A stretch of DNA of 64,000 nucleotides from contig SAQG01000002.1 in the NCBI GenBank assembly GCA_004020315.1, forward strand, positions 62,001 to 126,000, read 5' to 3'. Under the pieces are notes generated by a model that saw nothing but the letters and a program-made list of their open reading frames with translations, had not been told where the DNA came from and searched no databases. Made by a program: the position numbers and the translations under genes. Shown one piece after another: positions 1-7,253 of the stretch (within the stretch, counting starts at the first letter, position 1; every line of letters begins with the position of its first letter). The DNA comes from Mesorhizobium sp. Its GTDB lineage: Bacteria; Pseudomonadota; Alphaproteobacteria; Rhizobiales; Rhizobiaceae.

Positions 1-95
1 GTCCGAGAACCGGAACGGAGCGTACTCCTGGGTACGTGAGTACCGGAAGCGCAGGAAACCGCCGTTTGCAGGCCGGCATCACCTGAATATCGACC
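1..95. other. window edge, unassigned
   Basis: No gene can be assigned here. It lies between the left edge of the window and the stop codon of the AEC transporter. One plus-strand frame stays open through it, but there is no recognisable domain and the piece is too short to judge. A small inverted repeat (GTACTC/GAGTAC, around 22-46) may be part of a repeat or of a neighbouring gene's end. Confidence 0.3.
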
Positions 96-1043
96 CTACC
101 CGAACACCTGGACAACCACCGTCAGCCAGAACGCCGTGGTGACGACCGCGCAGGCGGTGGCGATGGTCATCTGGTTCGACGCCAATGCCTGGCCGGTGTT
201 GAACTGCGTCGCAATCAGGTAGGAATTGACCCCGGATGGCAGCGCGGCCGCCACAACCGCCACCTTCGCCGACAGCGGCGGCAGGCCGAACAGCCAGACC
301 AGGCCGAGCGCCACGGCCGGCATCAGCATCAGCTTCAGCGCCGACAGCGCCAACGCTGGCCGCACGTTGCCGGAGATGCCGAAACGGCACAGGCCAAGCC
401 CCATGGCAAACAACGCGACCGGGCCGGCGATGTTGGCCAACGCGTCGACCAGCCGGACTGCCAGCGGCGGCAACGGCAGGCCGGTGATACGCCATACCCA
501 TCCGGCCAGGATGCCGATGATCAGCGGATTGGAGAGCAGCTTTCGAAAGAAGCTCCGGATGATGCGCAGCGGATGCACGTGCTCGTCACCGCGGCCAAAA
601 ATCTCAAACAGGATGATCGACGCCATGATCATCGTCGGCAGATGCACGGAAATCAGCAGCGACAGCACTTCGAATCCACTTGGCCCGAATGTGCCGAGGA
701 CGAACGGGATGCCGAGCAGGACGAGATTGGAAAAAGCCGACGACACGCCGCCAACGACCCCGGCCCGCGCATCGCGCCCGAACACTCGCGTGATGACCAG
801 GTGGCCTGCCGCCCACGTGACTGCCGCCGCCGTGAAATAGGCTCCCCAGAACGACCAGGGCGCGGCGCCGTGGAAATCGGCGTTGACCATGGTGCGGAAC
901 AGAAGCAGCGGCATCGCCACCCCAACGGCGAATTCGGCGATGGCCTCGCCCGCCTCCGGCTTCAGATAGCCGGTGAGCCCGGCCAGATAGCCGAGCGCGA
1001 CAAGGCCGAAGACGAAAAGGACGGTTTCGATGAGTGGAGACAT
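96..1043 (-). CDS. AEC family transporter (auxin efflux carrier-like)
   Basis: Predicted inner-membrane carrier of 315 residues, the usual length for the AEC family, which exports or imports small organic acids and similar solutes. The protein is a string of about ten hydrophobic segments with short polar loops, starting directly with a membrane helix (MSPLIETVLFVFGLVALGYL). The frame is open further upstream to 1145, but the ATG at 1043 is preceded by a good Shine-Dalgarno sequence (CAGGAG) and gives a normal N terminus, so it is preferred. It is divergent from the phosphatase gene to its right and shows no operon partner. The substrate cannot be read from sequence. Confidence 0.85.
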   Translation of the reverse strand: MSPLIETVLFVFGLVALGYLAGLTGYLKPEAGEAIAEFAVGVAMPLLLFRTMVNADFHGAAPWSFWGAYFTAAAVTWAAGHLVITRVFGRDARAGVVGGVSSAFSNLVLLGIPFVLGTFGPSGFEVLSLLISVHLPTMIMASIILFEIFGRGDEHVHPLRIIRSFFRKLLSNPLIIGILAGWVWRITGLPLPPLAVRLVDALANIAGPVALFAMGLGLCRFGISGNVRPALALSALKLMLMPAVALGLVWLFGLPPLSAKVAVVAAALPSGVNSYLIATQFNTGQALASNQMTIATACAVVTTAFWLTVVVQVFG

Positions 1044-1212
1044 TTTTCTCCTGATAGGCGAGCCGGGATTGCAGCGCAATCGCCCGCCTTCCGAAGCGGC
1101 CCGTCTTCGCGGACAACCAGGGCTTGGTCGTGCCTTGTCTTTCAACTGACTTTGCCGTCCCTATATGCCGATCACCGGAACCCGCCTGCCGGTCACCGGA
1201 AAAGGACGTTTG

Positions 1213-1761
1213 ATGATTCGATCTGCCCTGGCTCTGTTTCTGCTCGTCATCCCCGCCGCGGCGCATGCGACTGAGGCCGGCTGGGCGCTGTTGCGCGACG
1301 GCGGACACGTGGTGATGCTTCGCCATGCCATGGTCACCGGCACCACCGACCCGGCGAATTTCGATATCGAGAAATGCGCGACGCAGGTCAATTTGTCAGT
1401 GCGCGGCAAGCAGCAGGCGCGCAAGATCGGCGCGCTGTTCGCCGCCCGCGCGGCACCGGTCGAGCGCGTGCTGTCCAGCCGCTATTGCCGCGCCCTCGAC
1501 ACGGCTCGCACGGCTTTCAGAGAAGAGCCCGAGCCCTTCGCCCCGCTTGACCTGTTGAAGACCGACGCGAGCGAGAAAGCTGCCCAGATCGAGGCGGTGA
1601 TGAACGAGATCCGCGGTTATTCCGGCTCCGACAATTTGGTCATGGTCACCCATCTGGAGAACATAATGGCCCTCACCGGCATCTCGCCGCGCGAAGGCGA
1701 AGCTGTGATCGTCGAGCCGCAAGGCGACCGGCTGCGTGTGCTCGGCCGCGTCACCTTCTGA
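1213..1761 (+). CDS. secreted histidine phosphatase family protein
   Basis: Predicted phosphohydrolase of the histidine phosphatase (phosphoglycerate mutase-like) superfamily, exported by an N-terminal signal peptide (about residues 1-19, ending AAAHA). The catalytic RH pair is R37-H38 in MLRHA, R90 follows in SSRYC, and the second histidine is H147 in VTHLEN, so all core residues are present. The protein is 182 residues, typical for small SixA/phosphatase-like members. The ATG at 1213 was chosen over an upstream in-frame start because it begins the signal peptide and follows AAAGGA. It stands alone, 165 bp before acpXL, and its substrate is unknown. Confidence 0.85.
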   Translation: MIRSALALFLLVIPAAAHATEAGWALLRDGGHVVMLRHAMVTGTTDPANFDIEKCATQVNLSVRGKQQARKIGALFAARAAPVERVLSSRYCRALDTARTAFREEPEPFAPLDLLKTDASEKAAQIEAVMNEIRGYSGSDNLVMVTHLENIMALTGISPREGEAVIVEPQGDRLRVLGRVTF

Positions 1762-1926
1762 CCAATTCATTGCCTGGGGAGTGCGAGCCGACGGCTCTTT
1801 CTTGCGTTTACGAAGTGGGTATCCCATCTGCGCCCGGCGTTCAGGCCTTTTCCTGCCCGGAAAAACCGATTAGACAGCGCGCAAACACATGCGGACAGAT
1901 TCCGCCCGCAACCGAAGGAAAAGCCC

Positions 1927-2208
1927 TTGTCCACCACGTTCGACAAAGTCGCCAAGATCATCGCCGACACCAGTGAGATCGATATCGACACGATCACCCC
2001 TGAAAGCCATACCATCGACGATCTCGGCATCGACAGCCTCGACTTCCTCGACATCGTCTTTGCCATCGACAAGGAATTCGGCATCAAGGTGCCGCTGGAA
2101 AAGTGGACGCAAGAGGTCAATGACGGCAAGGCCTCGACCGACGATTACTTCGTCATGAAGAACCTGTGCGCCAAGATCGACGCTCTGGTCGCGGCCAAGA
2201 ACGCCTGA
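1927..2208 (+). CDS. acpXL: acyl carrier protein AcpXL for very-long-chain fatty acid
   Basis: Specialised acyl carrier protein on which the 27-hydroxyoctacosanoate-type chain of rhizobial lipid A is built. It has 93 residues, with the phosphopantetheine attachment site at S37 in the motif GIDSLDFLD. It closely matches rhizobial AcpXL as I remember it, including the stretches [11 protein letters not shown] and [11 protein letters not shown]. Translation starts at a TTG (1927) preceded by GAAGGAAA, and no better start is in frame. It heads an operon running through two ketoacyl synthases, a dehydrogenase and the acyltransferase lpxXL. No fabZ-like dehydratase follows it, unlike the Rhizobium leguminosarum order that I recall. 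Confidence 0.93.
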   Translation: MSTTFDKVAKIIADTSEIDIDTITPESHTIDDLGIDSLDFLDIVFAIDKEFGIKVPLEKWTQEVNDGKASTDDYFVMKNLCAKIDALVAAKNA

Positions 2209-2264
2209 AATGGTTCAGCCCGCGATCTTGATGCGTCTTCAAGCCTGACCCACAACAGCCGCCC

Positions 2265-3452
2265 ATGAGCCCCCACCACGTCGTCATATCAGGCATCGGC
2301 CTTGTCTCTTCGCTGGGAGAAGGTCCGGATGCGCATTGGCGCAAACTCGTGCAGCCCGGCCTGGAACCGGTGCTCGAAGCATCGCGCTTCTCGCCCTACA
2401 CCGTCCACCCGTTGCCGGAGATCGACTGGAACCTGCAGATCGCCAAGCGCGGCGACCAGCGGCAGATGGAAACCTGGCAGCGGCTCGGCACCTACGCCGC
2501 CGGCATGGCGCTCGACGATGCCGGCATCAAGGGTAACGACGATCTCTGCACGACCATGGACATGGTGGTGGCTGCCGGCGGCGGAGAGCGCGACGAAACC
2601 GTCGACGCCGACATTCTCGCCGCCTCCGAAAGCCGCAACGACCGCGACGTGCTGCTCAACGAGAAATTGACCACTGAATTGCGGCCGACGCTGTTTCTGG
2701 CGCAGCTTTCCAACTTGCTCGCCGGCAACATCTCGATCGTCCACAAGGTGACCGGTTCGTCACGCACCTTCATGGGCGAGGAAGGTGCCGGCGTCGCCGC
2801 CGTCGAGACAGCCGCCGCGCGCATCCGCTCCGGCCAGTCGACGCACATCCTGGTCGGCGGCGCCTTCCAGACCGAGCATTCCGACATGCTGCTTGGCTAT
2901 GAACTGGCCGGCTACCTGCATCGCGGCCCCTGGAAACCGGTCTGGCAGAGACAGGGCGCCGAAGGCGGCGGCGTGGTGACTGGATCGGGCGGTGCGTTTC
3001 TCGTCCTGGAACAGCGCGAACACGCGATCAGCCGCGGGCGAAAGATCTATGCCGAACTCGGCCCGATCGCATCCGGACGCGCCAGGCGCCGGCAGGGCGG
3101 ACTCGATGGCGAGATTGCCGCGCTGCTCGGGCAGGCGGCATTGCCGAACGGCGAGTTGCTGACGATTTCAGGCGCTTCCGGGGCCCATGCCGCGACTGCC
3201 GCCGAGAAATCGGCGCTCGACGCCAATCCGGCGATTGCCGCACGCGGCTTTTCGACTCTGACCGGCCATATGAAGGAAGCGCAGTTTCCCTTCGCCGTGG
3301 CGCTGGCGGCACTGGCTGTCGAACGCAAGGCCGCCTACCCGGCTTTTGACGCCGCCACCGAAAAGCCGTTCAACGGCGTTCCCAGGACCGTGCTTGCAAC
3401 GGCGATCGGCTATCACCAATTCGAGGGCATGGCGTTAGTCAACGCCGCCTAA
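2265..3452 (+). CDS. beta-ketoacyl-ACP synthase-like protein, catalytic Cys absent (FabF2XL type)
   Basis: Thiolase-fold protein of 395 residues in the position of FabF2 in rhizobial VLCFA operons. The opening motif (VVISGIGLVSSLG) and overall length fit KAS II enzymes. The nucleophile region differs: where the neighbour has TACASG, this protein reads GEEGAG, putting Glu at about residue 173 in place of Cys. The HGTST histidine motif is also missing, and only a GH (STLTGH) remains. This resembles chain-length factors of type II polyketide synthases, which pair with an active ketosynthase. I infer a non-catalytic partner of the protein encoded next. It lies 56 bp after acpXL in the same operon. 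Confidence 0.85.
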   Translation: MSPHHVVISGIGLVSSLGEGPDAHWRKLVQPGLEPVLEASRFSPYTVHPLPEIDWNLQIAKRGDQRQMETWQRLGTYAAGMALDDAGIKGNDDLCTTMDMVVAAGGGERDETVDADILAASESRNDRDVLLNEKLTTELRPTLFLAQLSNLLAGNISIVHKVTGSSRTFMGEEGAGVAAVETAAARIRSGQSTHILVGGAFQTEHSDMLLGYELAGYLHRGPWKPVWQRQGAEGGGVVTGSGGAFLVLEQREHAISRGRKIYAELGPIASGRARRRQGGLDGEIAALLGQAALPNGELLTISGASGAHAATAAEKSALDANPAIAARGFSTLTGHMKEAQFPFAVALAALAVERKAAYPAFDAATEKPFNGVPRTVLATAIGYHQFEGMALVNAA

Positions 3453-3528
3453 CAACGTCAGGGCGAAGCGGTTCGGATGAACCCAAGCTCCAACTCAAAG
3501 AAACGGTCGAGGGTTTCGGGACAACAAC

Positions 3529-4800
3529 ATGGCCAATCTGAACGATCACATGGGCAGGCCGATCGTCGCCGTCACCGGCATCGGCGTGGTGACGTCGCTG
3601 GGCGTCGGCAAGGCCGACAATTGGGCAGCACTCACCGCGGGCAAGTCCGGTATCCATCCGATCACCCGCTTCCCCGTTGACCATCTGAACACCCGCATCT
3701 CCGGCATGGTCGATTTCCTGCCGTCGAGCTCCAAGGGCGCCTCCCTTCTTACCTACGATCTCGCCGAGATCGCCGCGCAGGAAGCCGTGGCCGAAGCCGG
3801 TCTCGATTCGGGCGATTTCGGCGGGCCGCTTTTCCTCGCCTCGCCGCCGGTCGAACTCGACTGGAGCGAGCGTTTTTCGCTCTACAATTCCGACAAGCAC
3901 GACATCGGCGCCGAACGGTTGCTTCGCGTGGCGCGCGGCTTGAAGGGACTCGATGTTTTCGAGACCACCCAGTTCGGTTCGATCGCCGACCGGCTTGCCG
4001 ACCGTTTTGGGACGCGCGGCCTGCCGATCACGCTGTCTACGGCCTGCGCATCGGGCGCCACCTCGATCCAGCTCGGCGTCGAGGCGATCCGCCGCGGCGA
4101 ATGCGACAGGGCACTGTCGATCGGCGCCGACGGCTCGGCGACGGCCGAGGCGCTGATCCGTTTCTCGCTGCTTTCGGCCCTCTCCACCCATAACGACATC
4201 CCCGAAAAGGCGTCGAAGCCGTTTTCCAGGGATCGCGACGGCTTCGTGCTGGCCGAGGGCTCGGGCGCGCTTGTGCTGGAATCGCTGGAGGCCGCACTGG
4301 CCCGCGGCGCGAACATCCTCGGCATCCTGCGCGGCTGCGGCGAAAAGGCCGACGATTTCCACCGCACCCGCTCGAAGCCGGACGGTTCGCCGGCGATCGC
4401 GGCGGTTCGCGCCGCCCTCGCCGATGCCGGCTTGAGCGAAGACGAGATCGACTATGTCAACGCCCATGGCACCTCGACGCCGGAAAACGACAAGATGGAG
4501 CATCTGTCGCTGTCGACCGTGTTCGGCGAGCGAATCGGCTCGATGCCGATCTCGTCGAACAAGTCGATGATCGGCCACACGCTGTCGGCCGCCGGCGCGG
4601 TCGAGGCCGCGTTTTCGCTGATGACCATGCGCGAAAGCGTGATCCCGCCGACCATCAATTACGACAATCCCGATCCGGCGATCGTACTCGACGTGGTGCC
4701 GAACAAGAAGCGCAACGCCGAGGTCGGCACCGTGCTGTCGAACTCGTTCGGCTTCGGCGGCCAGAACACCTGCCTTGTCATGGCGCGGGAACCGGTCTAA
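3529..4800 (+). CDS. beta-ketoacyl-ACP synthase II, VLCFA type (FabF1XL)
   Basis: Condensing enzyme expected to elongate acyl chains on AcpXL with malonyl-ACP. It is 423 residues with the complete KAS II catalytic set: C173 in STACASG, H313 in AHGTSTPEND, K345 and H350 in NKSMIGH, and the C-terminal NSFGFGGQN loop. It lies 76 bp downstream of the Cys-less homologue and 35 bp before the dehydrogenase gene, so it is part of the acpXL-lpxXL operon. The ribosome binding site before the ATG is weak, but the start fits the family's N terminus. It is probably the active half of a heterodimeric synthase, which is inference from the neighbour's missing residues. Confidence 0.9.
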   Translation: MANLNDHMGRPIVAVTGIGVVTSLGVGKADNWAALTAGKSGIHPITRFPVDHLNTRISGMVDFLPSSSKGASLLTYDLAEIAAQEAVAEAGLDSGDFGGPLFLASPPVELDWSERFSLYNSDKHDIGAERLLRVARGLKGLDVFETTQFGSIADRLADRFGTRGLPITLSTACASGATSIQLGVEAIRRGECDRALSIGADGSATAEALIRFSLLSALSTHNDIPEKASKPFSRDRDGFVLAEGSGALVLESLEAALARGANILGILRGCGEKADDFHRTRSKPDGSPAIAAVRAALADAGLSEDEIDYVNAHGTSTPENDKMEHLSLSTVFGERIGSMPISSNKSMIGHTLSAAGAVEAAFSLMTMRESVIPPTINYDNPDPAIVLDVVPNKKRNAEVGTVLSNSFGFGGQNTCLVMAREPV

Positions 4801-4835
4801 GCGACCGGTCTCCGTCAACAGAACCGACAGGCTCA

Positions 4836-5864
4836 ATGCGCGCATTGCAACTTATCGAGGACCGCCGCCTTGAAACGGTGGACCTGCCGCCCCCGCCGCA
4901 ACCTGCGCTGGGCGAAGTGACGCTACGCATCAAGGCCGTGGCGCTCAACCATATCGACGTCTGGGGCTGGCGCGGCATGGCCTTCGCCAAGCGCAAACTG
5001 CCGCTGGTCGTGGGCGCGGAAGCCTCCGGCGAGGTCGAGGCGGTCGGCCCCGGCGTCTCCAGCCTTGTACCCGGGCAGCTTGTGTCGATCTATGGCGCGC
5101 GCACCTGCGGGCTTTGCCACGCCTGCCGCGAAGGCCGCGACAATCTCTGCGAGCATGTTTCGGGCGTTCACGGCTTCCATCTCGACGGCTTTGCGCAAGA
5201 GAAGATAAACCTGCCGGCGCGCCTGCTGGTCCCTGCCCCGCCCGGCGTAACGGAGATCGGCGCGGCCGTCGCGCCCGTCACCTTCGGCACGGTCGAGCAC
5301 ATGCTGTTCGACAATGCCAGGCTGCAGCCCGGCGAGACCATCCTCATCCATGCCGGCGGCTCGGGCATTGGCTCCGCCGCGATCCAGCTGGCGAGGAAAA
5401 TGGGCTGCACCGTGATCACCACGGTCGGCTCGAACGACAAGATCGACAAGGCGAAGGCGCTTGGCGCCGACCACGTCATCAATTATCGCGAGGATCGTTT
5501 CGAAGGCATCGTGCGCAAGCTGACGAAGAAGAAGGGCGTCGACGTCGTCTTCGAGCATGTCGGCGCCGACACCTTTGCCGCCTCGATGCTGTGCCTGAAA
5601 CGTGGCGGTCGCCTGGTGACCTGCGGCTCGACCTCGGGCGTGTCGACGCAGATCAATCTGATGCAATTGTTCCAGCAGCAGCTGAAGCTGCTCGGCTCTT
5701 TCGGCTGCCGCATGGGAAACATGGCCGACGCCATGCAAAAAATGGCGGCAGGGCTGGTTTCTCCGGTCATCGACACCGAAGTCGGCTTCGACGGCATCGA
5801 GACCGCGCTGAAGCGCATGGAAGGCCGCGACGTGTTCGGCAAGATCATCCTGCGCGTCGGTTAG
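4836..5864 (+). CDS. zinc-type medium-chain alcohol dehydrogenase (Adh2XL position)
   Basis: NAD(P)-dependent oxidoreductase of the medium-chain dehydrogenase family, 342 residues. The N-terminal GroES-like domain carries a full structural-zinc set (C91, C94, C97, C105 in CGLCHACREGRDNLC). The usual catalytic-zinc Cys near residue 38 is replaced by Asn (LNHID), so catalytic zinc is doubtful. A Rossmann motif GGSGIGS is at 174-180. In rhizobial VLCFA operons a homologous gene sits at this position and is thought to serve reduction during long-chain synthesis; that role is inferred from position. Its stop codon lies inside a perfect hairpin that continues up to the lpxXL start. Confidence 0.85.
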   Translation: MRALQLIEDRRLETVDLPPPPQPALGEVTLRIKAVALNHIDVWGWRGMAFAKRKLPLVVGAEASGEVEAVGPGVSSLVPGQLVSIYGARTCGLCHACREGRDNLCEHVSGVHGFHLDGFAQEKINLPARLLVPAPPGVTEIGAAVAPVTFGTVEHMLFDNARLQPGETILIHAGGSGIGSAAIQLARKMGCTVITTVGSNDKIDKAKALGADHVINYREDRFEGIVRKLTKKKGVDVVFEHVGADTFAASMLCLKRGGRLVTCGSTSGVSTQINLMQLFQQQLKLLGSFGCRMGNMADAMQKMAAGLVSPVIDTEVGFDGIETALKRMEGRDVFGKIILRVG

Positions 5865-5899
5865 ACCATGATGTTGCTATCTAAAAACATCGTGGTCTA
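5862..5899 (+). repeat. 14-bp inverted repeat between dehydrogenase gene and lpxXL
   Basis: The arms 5862-5875 and 5886-5899 pair over 14 positions (one G-U in RNA) around a 10-nt loop. The left arm includes the dehydrogenase stop codon and the right arm ends four bases before the lpxXL ATG. The TAGACCATGATG arm looks like a shortened form of palindromic repeats common in Mesorhizobium intergenic DNA, which is a recollection. It could restrict ribosome access to lpxXL or act as an RNA processing site. Confidence 0.7.
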
Positions 5900-5902
5900 G
5901 GA

Positions 5903-6898
5903 ATGGTCGGCAACGCCTTCAAGAAGCTCCGCAGGGACTTGGCATTCCGCCACGGCCGGCAGCTGCGCCAGTTCAACTATTGGCTGCTCGCGCGCGCCGC
6001 GATGACGATAATTTGGGTGCTGCGTCTGCTGCCGGTCGACAGCGCGCTCAATTTCGTCGACCGCGCCGCCCGCCGCATTGGTCCGTGGGTGGGACGCCAC
6101 AACGTCGCCGTCGCCAATCTGCGCAACGCCTATCCGGAAAAGAGCGACAGCGAGATCCAGGCCATCGCTTCCGACATGTGGGGCAACATGGCTCGCCTCG
6201 CCGCGGAATACATCTTTCTCGACGCGCTGTTCGACTATGATCCCGCCGCGACGAAACCGGGCCGCATCGAGGTCAAGGGGGTCGAACACTTCGTGCATAT
6301 CGCCGAGGAACAGAAGCCGCATATCATCTTCACTGGGCATCTCGGCAACTTCGAACTGCTTCCGGTGGCGGCAGCCACTTTCGGCATGAACATCACGGCG
6401 CTGTTTCGCCCGCCCAACAATCCTTATCTTGCCGACTACATCCTTTCGACGCGCCGCTCGACCATGGGGTCGCTTCTGCCCTCCTCCACCGGCGCTTCAT
6501 TCGCGCTGGCGGCCATTCTGGAGAAAGGCGGCAATATCGGCGTGCTCGTCGATCAGAAATTCTCAAGTGGGCTCGAAACGACATTCTTCGGCCGCCCATG
6601 CGAGAGCAACCGGATTCTGGGCACCCTGGCGCGGCACTATGACTGCGATGTCTATCCGGCGCGCTGCGTGCGCTTGCCGGGCAACCGCTTCCGGCTCGAG
6701 ATCGAGGACAAACTGACCTTGCCGCGCACCGCCGGCGGCAGTGTCGACGTCCATGGCACCACCCAGTTGCTCAACGACGTGGTCGAGCGCTGGGTGCGCG
6801 AGGATCCCGGCCAGTGGATGTGGTTCCACAAAAGATGGGAAATCAGCGGCCCGCGCAGAAAGCATCAACGGGCGAGACAGCGCGGCAAAGCCGCCTGA
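5903..6898 (+). CDS. lpxXL: lipid A acyltransferase LpxXL (LpxL/HtrB family)
   Basis: Inner-membrane acyltransferase that transfers the very-long-chain hydroxy acid from AcpXL to a lipid A precursor. It has 331 residues with the family's catalytic motif H-x4-E (H146 and E151 in GHLGNFE) and an N-terminal hydrophobic helix around residues 28-45. It is the last gene of the VLCFA operon and is followed by an intrinsic terminator at 6973-6996. The ATG at 5903 has only a short TAGGA in front of it, and that sequence is partly inside the upstream hairpin. A downstream start (M34) would lose conserved sequence, so 5903 is preferred with some doubt. Confidence 0.9.
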   Translation: MVGNAFKKLRRDLAFRHGRQLRQFNYWLLARAAMTIIWVLRLLPVDSALNFVDRAARRIGPWVGRHNVAVANLRNAYPEKSDSEIQAIASDMWGNMARLAAEYIFLDALFDYDPAATKPGRIEVKGVEHFVHIAEEQKPHIIFTGHLGNFELLPVAAATFGMNITALFRPPNNPYLADYILSTRRSTMGSLLPSSTGASFALAAILEKGGNIGVLVDQKFSSGLETTFFGRPCESNRILGTLARHYDCDVYPARCVRLPGNRFRLEIEDKLTLPRTAGGSVDVHGTTQLLNDVVERWVREDPGQWMWFHKRWEISGPRRKHQRARQRGKAA

Positions 6899-7253
6899 GC
6901 AGAAGACGCAACATTGCTTTGTGACGGCATTTATGCTATTGATTTCTGCATGGTGCTGATTTGCGCCAACGACCCGCCCGCCGAGGCGGGTTTTTTGTTT
7001 TGGCCGAATCGCTCGGCCTCCGCCCAGTGCAATTTGGCAAAATCGGTCTCATCCCAGCGAGCGCTCGTTGAGGAGTAGGCACTCGGGTCCTTGTCCGCGC
7101 AACAATGCGCCCAATCTCGGACGCGCTGCTGACACCTGCCGGGGAGCAGTATTCGGCCCGCTCCAGTCATCAACGCGCCGCACAGCGGTCGTGCTGTTCC
7201 TTCGAAGCAGTGGCTGCAGGAGGTTCAATACCGGACCTCGCCCGGTCAGGTGC
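6899..7253. other. intergenic region between convergent transcription units
   Basis: This 355-bp gap separates lpxXL from the 3' end of the adenylate cyclase gene. Apart from the terminator at 6973-6996 I see no gene. A short minus-strand frame (7049-7282) overlaps the cyclase end and has no recognisable domain. AT-rich sequence at 6914-6945 could hold a promoter for a short transcript ending at the terminator, but this is weak. Confidence 0.4.
6973..6996 (+). terminator. intrinsic terminator after lpxXL
   Basis: CCCGCC at 6973-6978 pairs with GGCGGG at 6985-6990 around a six-base loop and is followed by six T residues. It is placed to end the acpXL-lpxXL transcript. Confidence 0.8.

Noticed and set aside
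1785..1802. Terminator after the histidine phosphatase gene (GAGCCGACGGCTC then TTTCTT)
   Set aside because: The loop would be a single base, which leaves too short a real stem for confidence.
3439..4845. 468-residue minus-strand frame opposite the ketosynthase gene
   Set aside because: It mirrors the codon phase of the well-supported plus-strand KAS II gene and has no recognisable domain.
6914..6996. Small RNA ending at the lpxXL terminator
   Set aside because: A weak -35/-10-like pair is visible but matches consensus poorly; the terminator is explained by the upstream operon.
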